12,038 nt of DNA, from NCBI GenBank assembly GCA_031258375.1, contig JAIRMX010000012.1, positions 1-12,038 of the forward strand. The letters are read 5' to 3'. Position numbers and translations under genes: made by a program. The notes below the pieces were generated by a model. That model searched no databases, was not told the DNA's origin, and was given only the letters and a program-made list of their open reading frames with translations. Below are positions 1 through 7,896 of the stretch, in pieces. Origin of the DNA: Elusimicrobiota bacterium (GTDB lineage: Bacteria; Elusimicrobiota; Elusimicrobia; Elusimicrobiales; Elusimicrobiaceae). Positions within the stretch are counted from its first letter, which is position 1. Each line of letters opens with the position of its first letter.

Positions 1-22
1 CTACCCTTTGAATTGCAAAAAT

Positions 23-60
23 AACAAAATCCCCTGTCATTTTTGACAGGGGATTTTGTT
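23..60 (-). terminator. Rho-independent terminator of pilin gene 1
   Basis: A perfect 17-bp inverted repeat (23-39 paired with 44-60) encloses a TTTT loop. The stem has a GC-rich core (CCCCTGTC/GACAGGGG) flanked by A/T runs. It lies 41 nt past the stop codon of the minus-strand pilin gene, and reading on the minus strand it is followed by ATTTTT. The A and T runs on both sides mean it could also stop plus-strand transcripts entering from the left edge. Confidence 0.88.
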
Positions 61-101
61 TTAGGTATTTTGATACAACTTGTTTTTTTCAAGCAAGTAA
101 A

Positions 102-638
102 TTATGGCAATATATACCAATCCCACCCGTCTACCTGAGATAGGTATTTTTCTCCGCCAAACAACTCGCAAAAGGTTCTTGTTTCTGAATTCTTATAATT
201 ATCTAAGCACATAACGCAATATTCTTTATAATAAGTTTCAGGGCATCTAATATAACCAGGGTGGTTCTGACCCATTTTACCTTTGAATTTAGGGACGATA
301 TAAATTTTTAGCTTTCCTCCGTGAAATTTATCACTAACATAAAGTTTTATACCGCTTCTAAAATTATTATATCCTGGTTCAGTAGAAGGATATCCTTTTG
401 GCAGTTGTATATCTAAAGCATCCAAATTAACATTGGTTAGATCAGTAAGTATACCATTCATATACATCCTTTCTAGAGATTGGCCCAAAGCGTTGCCTAA
501 AGTGATGAATTTTTGCCCTTGCGCCTTGAGTACTGCTTTTCGATATTGCGGCAGCGCAATAGCGGCGAGAATGCCGATGATTAATACTACAACAAGCAAT
601 TCAATTAAAGTAAATGCTTTTTTGTTTTTGATACTCAT
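102..638 (-). CDS. Type IV pilin-like protein, paralogue 1
   Basis: This is a secreted, pilin or pseudopilin-type protein of 178 residues. A basic leader (MSIKNKKA) precedes FTLIELLVVVLIIGILAAIALPQY, the class III signal and N-terminal helix handled by prepilin peptidase; Glu is at mature position 5. The residue before the cleavage site is Ala rather than the usual Gly. The variable C-terminal domain has C144 and C157 spaced C-x12-C, as in both paralogues here, plus three further cysteines at about 128-141. The start is the ATG at 638, because GGAGGAAG sits just upstream. An in-frame ATG 18 nt further upstream overlaps that ribosome binding site and is unlikely to be used. The gene is followed by a strong terminator and appears to be transcribed alone. 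Which pilus or secretion system it serves cannot be told from this window. Confidence 0.88.
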   Translation of the reverse strand: MSIKNKKAFTLIELLVVVLIIGILAAIALPQYRKAVLKAQGQKFITLGNALGQSLERMYMNGILTDLTNVNLDALDIQLPKGYPSTEPGYNNFRSGIKLYVSDKFHGGKLKIYIVPKFKGKMGQNHPGYIRCPETYYKEYCVMCLDNYKNSETRTFCELFGGEKYLSQVDGWDWYILP

Positions 639-1051
<413 letters not shown>

Positions 1052-1471
1052 TATTCTCTTCCTAAAAGAATTTTTTTGTTTTTTATATAAAAAGCTTGTT
1101 TGTGCAATAAAATCATAATAATCATAATATATAACTTTTTTACTTTTTGTTCAATTATATTTTAGCACACTGTTCCTATCATTACGTATAGTTTTTGCTT
1201 TATTATTTGCCTCTTTATCTTACTGGTTAATTTTTATTAATAAATTTATTATACGACTTTCAGTTTATCAAGCTTTTTTGCTGAATGCCGTTTAGTAAGC
1301 TTCTATGCTCCAAAACTTTTAGGTATTGCTAAATATAAATGCAGCGCCTGACATATGATTTTTGCTCGGTTGCGATAGAAAGAGATTAATGCTTTTTGCG
1401 CGCTTCGCTTAAATGCTAGCTCGTAAAATTTTATATAATTTAAAGGATATTTTATTAAAGGATTTTAAATT
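1052..1471. other. AT-rich intergenic region before the aas fusion gene
   Basis: About 420 nt hold no convincing gene. Just outside the microsatellite, ATTCT (1053-1057) and AGAAT (1067-1071) form a weak hairpin followed by seven T, which could terminate plus-strand transcripts. The remainder is very AT-rich with no further structure that I could support, except a possible -10 element for the downstream gene. Confidence 0.5.
1434..1439 (+). promoter_or_regulatory. Possible -10 element for the aas fusion gene
   Basis: TATAAT lies 32 nt before the start codon at 1472, a suitable position for a -10 box with a short leader. No good -35 hexamer is found at 16-18 nt; the nearest, TTAAAT at 1409, would need a 19-nt spacer. 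In such AT-rich DNA this match could be chance. Confidence 0.28.
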
Positions 1472-4400
1472 ATGAAAAATTTTTTTAGCGCGTTTTGCCG
1501 AAATTTTACCTGCGTATTTTTTGCCCAGTTAACAAGCGCATTTAACGATAATCTAATCAGAACGGCTTTTGCCACTTTTATCGCCTATAAAATGACCGGA
1601 TTTGGAGAAGGAGAAACTTCCTTTTTTATTACTTTGGCGCTAATTATTTATATGCTGCCTTTTTTTATTTTTTCCGTTATGGCGGGCGAAATCGCGGATA
1701 AATATGCCAAAGATAAAGTAATAAAAGCGGTTAAATTAAGCGAGATTTTCACAATTATTTTTATTATTGCGGGCTTTTACTTAAAAAGCACTTATTTTTT
1801 GCTTTTTGTTCTTTTTATAATGGGCGCGCAGGGAGCGTTTTTCGGGCCGGTTAAATACAGCGTATTGCCGCAGATTTTAGAAAAGAACAAATTAATATCC
1901 GCAAACGCTTTTATGGAACTGGGGCGATATCTTTCAATTTTGCTTGGCACATTGCTCGGAACGTTTTTAATAGACGGCGGGAATTTTAAAATTTTATGCG
2001 TTATTATGGCTTTAGTGTCTTTTGCAGGATACGGCGTGGTTTTATTCTTAAATAATCAGAGCGAAGGAACCTCTCGGATAAAAATAACGCCGAATATTTT
2101 TAAAAGCGCGTGGAAAAATATCCTTTTGGTTTATCGTTCGGAAGATATATTTTTGTGCGTAATGGGTATAACGTGGTTTTGGGTGCTTGGCGCGGTAATG
2201 CTTTCCCAGCTTCCGGATTTGACCGAAAACGTTTTGAACGGCAGCACGAAACTTTACAATTATCTTCTGGCTTTGTTTGTCGTCGGCATAGGATGCGGCG
2301 CGGTTTTATGCCGCAAACTTCTTAAAGACGACATAAGTATAAAATATATACCTTTAAGCGCGGTTTTGATGTCGCTTGCGCTTACGGATTTAGCTTTTAC
2401 TATACTAAATGTAAAAACTTCTTTTATTACAATGGGTTTTGGCGGATTTATAAGCACTTTTACCGGAGTTAGAATTTCGGTCGATTTGTTTCTGATTTCG
2501 TTTTGCTCGGGTCTATATATAGTGCCGCTGAACGCTATGCTGCAAACTATGGGCCTTAGCCGTATGCGTTCGCGCGTAATATCCGTAAGTAATCTTTTAA
2601 ACGCTTTCTTTATGGTTCTGGCGTCTGCCGTGTCTTTAATGCTTTTAAAACTCGGCGCGGGCGTACCGGCAATCATAGGTCTGCTTGCCATAAGCAATCT
2701 TGTAGTCGCGGTTTATATTTTAAAGCTTTTGCCGGATTATGCCTTGCGCTCGGCTTTATTTTTTGTTTTAAACACGCTTTACGAAATTAAAGTAAAAGGT
2801 TTGGAAAATTACCAAAACGCCTCTAAGCGCACCGTAATACTTGCAAACAATAATTCGTTTTTAGATCCGCTTATTCTTGCGGCTTTCCTGCCGGACGATA
2901 TTACTTTCGTAGTCGACAGCACCATAGCAAAACGTTTTTGGGTGCGCAAATTCCTCCGCTTCATAAAACATATTCCGATCGACAACTCCAATCCTATGGC
3001 CGTTAAAACGATAATTGACGAAATTAAAAAAGGCAGGCGCATAATTCTATATCCCGAAGGCAGAATAACTACGACGGGCGGATTAATGAAAATTTACCCC
3101 GGCCCCGCTATGATTGCGGACAGATCCGGCGCGGACATTCTGCCGGTTTTTATGCAAGGCACGCAATATTCGCGTTTTGCGTTTTTTGGCCGCAAATTAC
3201 GCCATATGCCCGACGTGCCTTTTGCGATTAATATTTTGCCTCCCGTTAAACTCGATATTCCTCAAACCGTCAAAGGTAAAAGCCGCAGGTATCGCGCCGA
3301 GGATAAAGTATACGATTTAATGGCGACAATGAAATTTAAAAGCTCCGATTATAACGTTACTCTATTTCGTTCTCTCATAGAGGCCGCGGATCTTGCCGGA
3401 CGCGCCAGCCGCGCTTTGGAAGATACGGAAAGAAAGCCTTTGACTTTCGGCAAAGCTATAATCGCTTCGTTTTTATTGGGAAGACAATTTGTAAAAATCA
3501 GCAAAAAAAATGAAAACGTAGGCATAATGCTGCCTACTACAAACGCATGCGCGTTGACGGTTTTTGCTCTAAGCGCGTACGGCCGCGTGCCGGCTATGAT
3601 AAATTTTTCGTCCGGAGTAAAAAATATTCTATCCGCCTGTAAAGCGGCGGACATTAAAACGGTGCTTACCGCGCGCGCGCTTTTGGAAAAAGGCGGAGAC
3701 GTAGTTGTCAATATAATTAATTCGCTTGAAAACGCCGGAATTAAAATTATATATCTTGAAGACATAAAACAACAGGTAAAACTTATCGATAAACTGCGCG
3801 CTTTGGCGCAGGGTTTATTTCCCTACCATGCTTACCGCATGACAAATCCGAAAGCGGACCCCGATGCTCCCGCCGCAATATTGTTTACAAGCGGTTCGGA
3901 AGGTATGCCCAAAGGCGTGGCTTTGAGCCACGCTAATATTAACGCAAACAGACTGCAGCTTTCTTGCATAATATCTTTTGGTTTGCAGGATAAATTTTTT
4001 AACGCTTTACCGCTGTTCCACTCTTTTGGATTAGTATGCGGTTTGTTTATGCCGCTGTTTAACGCCTCCGGCGTGTTTTTATATCCGACGCCGCTGCATT
4101 ACAAAATAATCCCGGAGCTGGTTTACGACCGTAACGCCACGGTAGTTTTTGCGACCGATACTTTTTTTAACGCTTATGCGAAGGCCGCCCATCCCTACGA
4201 TTTTTATAACGTGCGCGTTGCCGCCGTAGGAGCGGAAAAACTTAAAGATGAAACTTTTAAACTTTGGTCCGAAAAATTTGGAATACGCGTGCTTGAAGCT
4301 TACGGCGCTACGGAAATGTCTCCCGGAATATCTTTCACCACCCCTATGCATTTCAAACGAGGCACGGTAGGCCGCATATTTCCGGGTTTAGACTATAAAC

Positions 4401-4888
4401 TCGCGCCCGTCGAAGGCGTCGACGACGGAGGACGCCTTTTGCTTAAAGGCCCAAACGTTATGCTCGGTTATCTTAAAGAGGATAAGCCCGGCCAGATACA
4501 GCCTGTTGAAGGCGGCTGGTACGATACCGGCGATATTGTAAGTTTTGACGAGGACGGTTTTATAACTATAGTCGGCCGCGCAAAACGTTTTGCAAAAATA
4601 GCGGGGGAAATGATATCTTTAGGAGCGGTGGAAGCCGCCCTGAGCAAATTGTGGCCGGATTTTATACATGCCGTAATACGTCTGCCGGACGAAAAACACG
4701 GCGAACGGCTTTATCTTTATACTACAAATCCTTCTGCCGACCTTAAAAAAATACATGAATTTTTCCACGCGCAAGGACTTCCCGAATTATGGATACCAAA
4801 ACATATGGAAATTTTGGAAACTATGCCGCTTATGGGCAGCGGTAAGGTTGATTATGTGAAGCTGGAAGAATCTCAAAGACAAATTTAA
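1472..4888 (+). CDS. aas: LplT-Aas fusion: lysophospholipid flippase, acyltransferase and acyl-ACP synthetase
   Basis: This inner-membrane, three-part protein of 1138 residues is predicted to bring in and re-acylate lysophospholipids. In E. coli the parts are two proteins, LplT (about 400 aa) and Aas (about 720 aa), so the length fits a full fusion. Residues 1 to about 430 are a multi-pass major facilitator transporter of LplT type, with FNDNL at 24-28. Residues about 435-640 are a PlsC-type acyltransferase with YPEGRITTTGGLMKIYPG starting at 527. Residues about 670-1138 are an adenylate-forming domain with TSGSEGMPKG at 806-815, YGATE at 944-948, GWYDTGD at 1015-1021, and the C-terminal lysine motif GSGK with K1125. 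The oddity is the HX4D motif, which reads NNSFLD with Asn460 in the His position. The ATG has AAGGA 9 nt upstream, within a duplicated TTAAAGGAT (1440 and 1455). The gene looks monocistronic between two opposing pilin genes. Confidence 0.93.
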   Translation: MKNFFSAFCRNFTCVFFAQLTSAFNDNLIRTAFATFIAYKMTGFGEGETSFFITLALIIYMLPFFIFSVMAGEIADKYAKDKVIKAVKLSEIFTIIFIIAGFYLKSTYFLLFVLFIMGAQGAFFGPVKYSVLPQILEKNKLISANAFMELGRYLSILLGTLLGTFLIDGGNFKILCVIMALVSFAGYGVVLFLNNQSEGTSRIKITPNIFKSAWKNILLVYRSEDIFLCVMGITWFWVLGAVMLSQLPDLTENVLNGSTKLYNYLLALFVVGIGCGAVLCRKLLKDDISIKYIPLSAVLMSLALTDLAFTILNVKTSFITMGFGGFISTFTGVRISVDLFLISFCSGLYIVPLNAMLQTMGLSRMRSRVISVSNLLNAFFMVLASAVSLMLLKLGAGVPAIIGLLAISNLVVAVYILKLLPDYALRSALFFVLNTLYEIKVKGLENYQNASKRTVILANNNSFLDPLILAAFLPDDITFVVDSTIAKRFWVRKFLRFIKHIPIDNSNPMAVKTIIDEIKKGRRIILYPEGRITTTGGLMKIYPGPAMIADRSGADILPVFMQGTQYSRFAFFGRKLRHMPDVPFAINILPPVKLDIPQTVKGKSRRYRAEDKVYDLMATMKFKSSDYNVTLFRSLIEAADLAGRASRALEDTERKPLTFGKAIIASFLLGRQFVKISKKNENVGIMLPTTNACALTVFALSAYGRVPAMINFSSGVKNILSACKAADIKTVLTARALLEKGGDVVVNIINSLENAGIKIIYLEDIKQQVKLIDKLRALAQGLFPYHAYRMTNPKADPDAPAAILFTSGSEGMPKGVALSHANINANRLQLSCIISFGLQDKFFNALPLFHSFGLVCGLFMPLFNASGVFLYPTPLHYKIIPELVYDRNATVVFATDTFFNAYAKAAHPYDFYNVRVAAVGAEKLKDETFKLWSEKFGIRVLEAYGATEMSPGISFTTPMHFKRGTVGRIFPGLDYKLAPVEGVDDGGRLLLKGPNVMLGYLKEDKPGQIQPVEGGWYDTGDIVSFDEDGFITIVGRAKRFAKIAGEMISLGAVEAALSKLWPDFIHAVIRLPDEKHGERLYLYTTNPSADLKKIHEFFHAQGLPELWIPKHMEILETMPLMGSGKVDYVKLEESQRQI

Positions 4889-4951
4889 TTTACAAAAATT
4901 ATGCGGTTTTTACTTGGAAGGTATTAAAATTTTGCGTTATGCCATAAATCA

Positions 4952-4983
4952 ATGCGGAGAGTATTTTGAAATAATCTCCGCAT
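4952..4983. terminator. Terminator hairpin between converging aas and pilin 2
   Basis: ATGCGGAGA (4952-4960) pairs with TCTCCGCAT (4975-4983), a perfect 9-bp stem, and TATT/AATA inside can extend it past a mismatch. It lies 64 nt after the aas stop and 21 nt after the pilin 2 stop, so it probably serves both converging genes. The following T runs are interrupted on both strands, which lowers confidence in efficient intrinsic termination. Confidence 0.65.
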
Positions 4984-5003
4984 ATTTGTCTTAAAAAGGT
5001 CAT

Positions 5004-5531
5004 TTAATTTAGCGCGTAGACATTCCGTGGCGGAGTAATATTTTGTATTCCGCTAAAAACTCCGTCCAGAGCAAGACATGCTTTGTTTGCGGCGGAGTCT
5101 GTTGTCTCAGCGCGGCATTGATATTTGCCGCTAAAAAGGCCTGTTTGCGGGGTGAACCATGAAGATAACCATACTCTTCCTCCGGCTACATACAAGCCTA
5201 TATATCCGTCAATATCTAAAGTGTACACATCGCCGTTTTTTAAGATTATTTTTCCGTTTTCTTTTGTGTTTTCTCCGCCGTCGTCCGTGATGATTTCATA
5301 AGGAATTTCCACGTCCAAATCCAGCCAGCTGTAAGGATATTTGTCGTTGATAAGATAATAAGTGTCTACCGCGCTGCGTATAGTTTTCATATGCGTAAAA
5401 GCGCCGGCTGTTCTGGATTTTAGCACCGCAACTTGATATTGCGGCAAAGCAATAGCGGCAATAATGGCGATGATTAATACTACAACAAGCATTTCAATTA
5501 AAGTAAATGCTTTTTTGTTTTTGATACTCAT
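5004..5531 (-). CDS. Type IV pilin-like protein, paralogue 2
   Basis: This 175-residue pilin or pseudopilin has the leader MSIKNKKA, then FTLIEMLVVVLIIAIIAAIALPQY, with Glu5 of the mature chain present and Ala at the -1 position. After the helix, at about residue 33, the sequence departs sharply from pilin 1. The middle contains YYLINDKYP, a pattern usual in short pseudopilins, and the C-terminal pair C139 and C152 is spaced C-x12-C. The start at 5531 is set by GGAGGAAG just upstream; the in-frame ATG 18 nt earlier overlaps that site. The gene is transcribed toward aas and shares its terminator. Its upstream DNA is repeat copy 2, so it was probably amplified together with the repeat. It could be a minor pilin or a secretion-system pseudopilin. 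Confidence 0.88.
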   Translation of the reverse strand: MSIKNKKAFTLIEMLVVVLIIAIIAAIALPQYQVAVLKSRTAGAFTHMKTIRSAVDTYYLINDKYPYSWLDLDVEIPYEIITDDGGENTKENGKIILKNGDVYTLDIDGYIGLYVAGGRVWLSSWFTPQTGLFSGKYQCRAETTDSAANKACLALDGVFSGIQNITPPRNVYALN

Positions 5532-5793
5532 AGTACTTCCTCCATACATAAAATAAGCCTTTGCGCACGCAAAGACTTTGCTATCTTTACTAAGCTAAAA
5601 CAATTAAATTTGGAAATGAAAGTGAAAGCAGAGAATTCTCCCTTTAGTAAAGGGAGTGCCGCTTTAGCGGCGAGGGATTTAATATTGTTGTTAGAACTGC
5701 TTTCATTAAATCTCTCTTCCGACTTTGAAACTTTTGTTTCAAAGTCTCCCTCTCTCTTTACGAAAGAGAGAAAAAAATCAGAAATTAATTTAT
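5532..5793 (-). repeat. Pilin upstream repeat, copy 2
   Basis: This shorter copy of the repeat before pilin 2 shares the pilin-proximal 100 nt and the outer end (AATCAGAAATTAATTTAT) with copy 1. Its hairpins are CTCCCTTT/AAAGGGAG (5638-5645 with 5649-5656), GCCGC/GCGGC just after it, and a perfect 11-bp stem GACTTTGAAAC/GTTTCAAAGTC (5721-5731 with 5736-5746). The last replaces the TCCCCGA hairpin of copies 1 and 3. It also lacks the CCCCCGA hairpin and the CTCTCC module of copy 1. Confidence 0.8.
5559..5574. promoter_or_regulatory. Palindrome 28 nt upstream of pilin 2 start
   Basis: CTTTGCGCACGCAAAG has seven-base arms (CTTTGCG/CGCAAAG) around CA. It is at the same 28-nt distance from the start codon as the pilin 1 site, with identical outer arms and a different centre. 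Confidence 0.5.
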
Positions 5794-5812
5794 AGACAGA
5801 CAGACAGACAGA
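5794..5812. repeat. AGAC tetranucleotide microsatellite, 4.75 units
   Basis: A 19-nt AGAC tract at the outer edge of repeat copy 2 matches the 43-nt tract in copy 1 but is exactly six units shorter. It is followed by CTCTT-TT-AAGAG (5815-5826) and a short T run, a weak terminator-like hairpin. Confidence 0.92.
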
Positions 5813-5974
5813 TACTCTTTTAAGAGAAGATTTTTAAATAATTTACTGTTAAGCATATTCGTAGCCCATTTTGTTTATCTTTTAAATTACTATACAGATA
5901 TTATATAAAAAATTATCATGAAATCAGCATTGCGTTTAATAGAATAGCCGGAAATAAAAAGGGACCTTTGCCCC

Positions 5975-6004
5975 TTGCGAGCATTCTTAGTTTTGTTTTA
6001 TACT
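5975..6004 (+). promoter_or_regulatory. Candidate sigma70 promoter for the 6078 unit
   Basis: TTGCGA (5975-5980, four of six matches to TTGACA) is separated by 18 nt from TATACT (5999-6004, five of six to TATAAT). It would start transcription near 6011, giving a leader of about 67 nt. The rest of 5827-6077 is AT-rich with no gene that I can see. Confidence 0.42.
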
Positions 6005-6077
6005 ATATTATAAGACTGGGAAATAAAACGCGCAAAAGCAAATATCCTTTACAAAAATAAAATTTAAGGAGATATAA

Positions 6078-6386
6078 ATGAAAACGCGCTTAAACAAAAG
6101 GTACAAAAAGATATTATCGGCCGTATTAACAGCGATTATGCTGGTTAATGCCGGCGCGTCTGCGTTTGCACAATCGTATTACTATAATATTGAAATTGAA
6201 AAATATAATTATCTTAAAAAACTATCTATAGATAAACTCAGAGCCGAATTTAACAACATTTCCGCCGTTCCCAACAATGAAATCTGGGCATATGGCAAAG
6301 CGCTGACGATATTTGATATACGGGAGCAAATCAAATCGCGGCCATGGCTTATAAAAAACGGTCTGAGGAAACGTGGATTGAGTTGA
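6078..6386 (+). CDS. Unknown exported protein, N-terminal piece with signal peptide
   Basis: This 102-residue frame starts at ATG with AAGGAG 6 nt upstream. Residues 1-31 form a long signal peptide: the basic part MKTRLNKRYKK, a hydrophobic core, then the ASAFA cleavage site before QSYYYN. The rest is charged and helical. Without a shift at 6353-6359 the chain ends in a short basic tail (GLRKRGLS). A shift there leads into the next frame at RSEETWIELM. The short unshifted product could be a stable secreted peptide, but there is no direct sign of that. Confidence 0.6.
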   Translation: MKTRLNKRYKKILSAVLTAIMLVNAGASAFAQSYYYNIEIEKYNYLKKLSIDKLRAEFNNISAVPNNEIWAYGKALTIFDIREQIKSRPWLIKNGLRKRGLS

Positions 6387-6970
6387 TGAGAAGCAGAAAT
6401 AATTTCGGTCCCAAAAATTTACCCAGGCAATACCCTTTAAGCGCACAGATAGAATTTTCTTTTTATGTTGCCAAACAGGCGAAGCTGTCGGATGAAAAAA
6501 TAGTTGATATAATTGCGAAAACAAATACTTCCGTCATTAAAGGGAACGGACATCCCATGTCCAACAAGCTGGACTTTTTATTTGAAGTTTACAAAGCGCA
6601 ATATTTGAGCGAACCCATGAAAATCGCCCTATTAAACCACCAAAATTACTGGAAAAACACAGATTATTTTAAAGGTATCTTAAGAGAAGACAAAGGATAT
6701 ACAAAAGAATTTCTGGAGTTTTTGGGCAAAAACGCGAAAAATCGCGGCGTTCTGTTCGCGGCAGTGAGAACCAACACCTCCGTCAATGCGGAGACGCTTA
6801 AAAACGCCGTGGGCAGGTATATTGCCGTGAAATTGAACGCTTTGCTCAAAGACAAGAAAGAGACTGAAAAAAATTTAAAATACGGCAGCAAATCAGGCGA
6901 GCCCAATTTGTTAAATAATAAAGAGGAGCAGGCAAAGCTGGCAAATTGCGAAAAAAAATTCAAAGCATAG
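6344..6970 (+). CDS. Unknown exported protein, middle piece
   Basis: The frame is open from 6317 and overlaps the previous one by up to 70 nt. The ATG at 6344 has no Shine-Dalgarno before it, so entry by a -1 shift at 6353-6359 is more likely than independent initiation. The sequence is soluble, basic and rich in predicted helix. TNTSV occurs twice, at about residues 61 and 144 of the piece. It ends in a lysine/glutamate segment running into the A8 tract. No family was recognised. Confidence 0.5.
   Translation: MAYKKRSEETWIELMRSRNNFGPKNLPRQYPLSAQIEFSFYVAKQAKLSDEKIVDIIAKTNTSVIKGNGHPMSNKLDFLFEVYKAQYLSEPMKIALLNHQNYWKNTDYFKGILREDKGYTKEFLEFLGKNAKNRGVLFAAVRTNTSVNAETLKNAVGRYIAVKLNALLKDKKETEKNLKYGSKSGEPNLLNNKEEQAKLANCEKKFKA
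6353..6359 (+). other. Slippery heptamer A AAA AAC at first frame break
   Basis: The upstream frame reads ATA AAA AAC, so the heptamer is in the classic X XXY YYZ register for -1 slippage. After the shift the next codon is CGG at 6359, the start of RSEETWIEL in the middle piece. I see no Shine-Dalgarno stimulator 10-15 nt upstream and no strong hairpin immediately downstream. Confidence 0.55.
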
Positions 6971-7881
6971 AAGAAAAAATTAAAGTGTCCAAAGGTTTGG
7001 ACAAATATGTGACCAAGCATGCGGAGGTAGAAAAACTGAAAGCCCTGTCCGCAGAAAATAGAGTTTCCGAAATCCTGAAAAGCTCCAATACGCGCGAGAC
7101 CGCAAAACTTTACTTTGACGAAGTCGGTATTGAAGAGTTTCCGGAGATGATAGCCAAAGCGCACAAACTGGCGGAATTGAAAACAAACGGAATGCTGCCC
7201 GCAAAGTTTTTGGCGGAAGCGTTTGCAAAATCACTGTTGGGAAAACCTGCGGACACTGATGCTATATTGAATAAAGCCGTTGAAAAATATCCCTCGGCGC
7301 AGCGCGCCGCAAAAAAAGAGTTTTTTATAAAGCAGCTTAAGGAAGGAAAAATTCCTAAGGAAGTTTCCGAAACGCTTTTCCCAAAAGCTACGCAAGAGGC
7401 AATACAACTCAGACTATGGGACAAAATTGAGACGGATTTCAAAGGCGGCAAAGGCGGCCTGCTTGGGATAGCGATGCTGGGGTTTATAATCGGTATGGAG
7501 CTGATAAGCGGCAAAGCTTCGGCCAATAATGCCGGATTAGATACGCGCCTTGCGATAGGGGAGTTAATTGGCGGCAGCCCCGAGCTGGCGGGGATTTATT
7601 GTGCAACGGAACCCAAAATCATGACCGATATAATCAAAGGTTATGCTGGCAATAAAGAGCAATTAGAGGCAGGGCTTACAAATTATTTTAACAACCTGAT
7701 AGACCTGCTGAAAAGCAAAGATATAATGAACGAACCGGTGGCAAAAGACGCGATGGCAGAGCGGAAGAGACAGCAGGAACAAGCGCTGAAAAAAGCGTTA
7801 AATAACAATAAAAAAAAATCAAATAATACTCTTAATACTCTCGGAAGTAATGGCTTCCTGGGCGGGCATTTAAGGTTTTAG
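6946..7881 (+). CDS. Unknown exported protein, C-terminal piece with hydrophobic segment
   Basis: This 311-residue frame would have to start at TTG with its only AGGAG 16 nt or more away, so it is better read as a continuation by a -1 shift at 6952-6958. Shifting joins KLANCEKK to IQSIEEKIKV, a smooth lysine/glutamate helix. Residues about 170-190 form one hydrophobic segment. The C-terminal tail is asparagine/lysine rich (NNNKKKSNN). The stop is followed after 15 nt by the next gene, suggesting one operon. Function is unknown. Confidence 0.55.
   Translation: MRKKIQSIEEKIKVSKGLDKYVTKHAEVEKLKALSAENRVSEILKSSNTRETAKLYFDEVGIEEFPEMIAKAHKLAELKTNGMLPAKFLAEAFAKSLLGKPADTDAILNKAVEKYPSAQRAAKKEFFIKQLKEGKIPKEVSETLFPKATQEAIQLRLWDKIETDFKGGKGGLLGIAMLGFIIGMELISGKASANNAGLDTRLAIGELIGGSPELAGIYCATEPKIMTDIIKGYAGNKEQLEAGLTNYFNNLIDLLKSKDIMNEPVAKDAMAERKRQQEQALKKALNNNKKKSNNTLNTLGSNGFLGGHLRF
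6952..6958 (+). other. Slippery heptamer A AAA AAA at second frame break
   Basis: A tract of eight A (6951-6958) is read GAA AAA AAA, an in-register slippery heptamer. A -1 slip makes the next codon ATT at 6958 and opens the third frame. One extra A in DNA or transcript would do the same. GAGGAG lies about 22 nt upstream, further than usual for a stimulatory element. Confidence 0.58.
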
Positions 7882-7896
7882 GACACGGGAGCAAAT

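Larger units (their letters stand above)
6078..7881 (+). pseudogene. Exported protein of unknown function, frame interrupted twice
   Basis: Three consecutive overlapping frames (ending at 6386, 6970 and 7881) read as one protein of about 601 residues if two -1 shifts occur. The first piece has a good Shine-Dalgarno (AAGGAG, 6 nt from ATG) and a clear signal peptide ending near AFA-QS. Neither later piece has a usable ribosome binding site, and the third has only a TTG start. Both junctions fall on in-register slippery heptamers, A AAA AAC at 6353-6359 and A AAA AAA at 6952-6958. The joined product has a lysine-rich helical middle and a hydrophobic stretch (GLLGIAMLGFIIGMELISG) in its last third. 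I recognise no family. Explanations are two one-base deletions in A tracts (a recent pseudogene or sequencing error), slippage-based phase variation, or programmed frameshifting. No other stops interrupt the chain. Confidence 0.6.

Noticed and set aside
6344..6970. Middle frame as an independent cytoplasmic gene
   Set aside because: There is no ribosome binding site before the ATG at 6344, and the frame overlaps the signal-peptide piece exactly at a slippery heptamer, so it is better read as part of the upstream gene.
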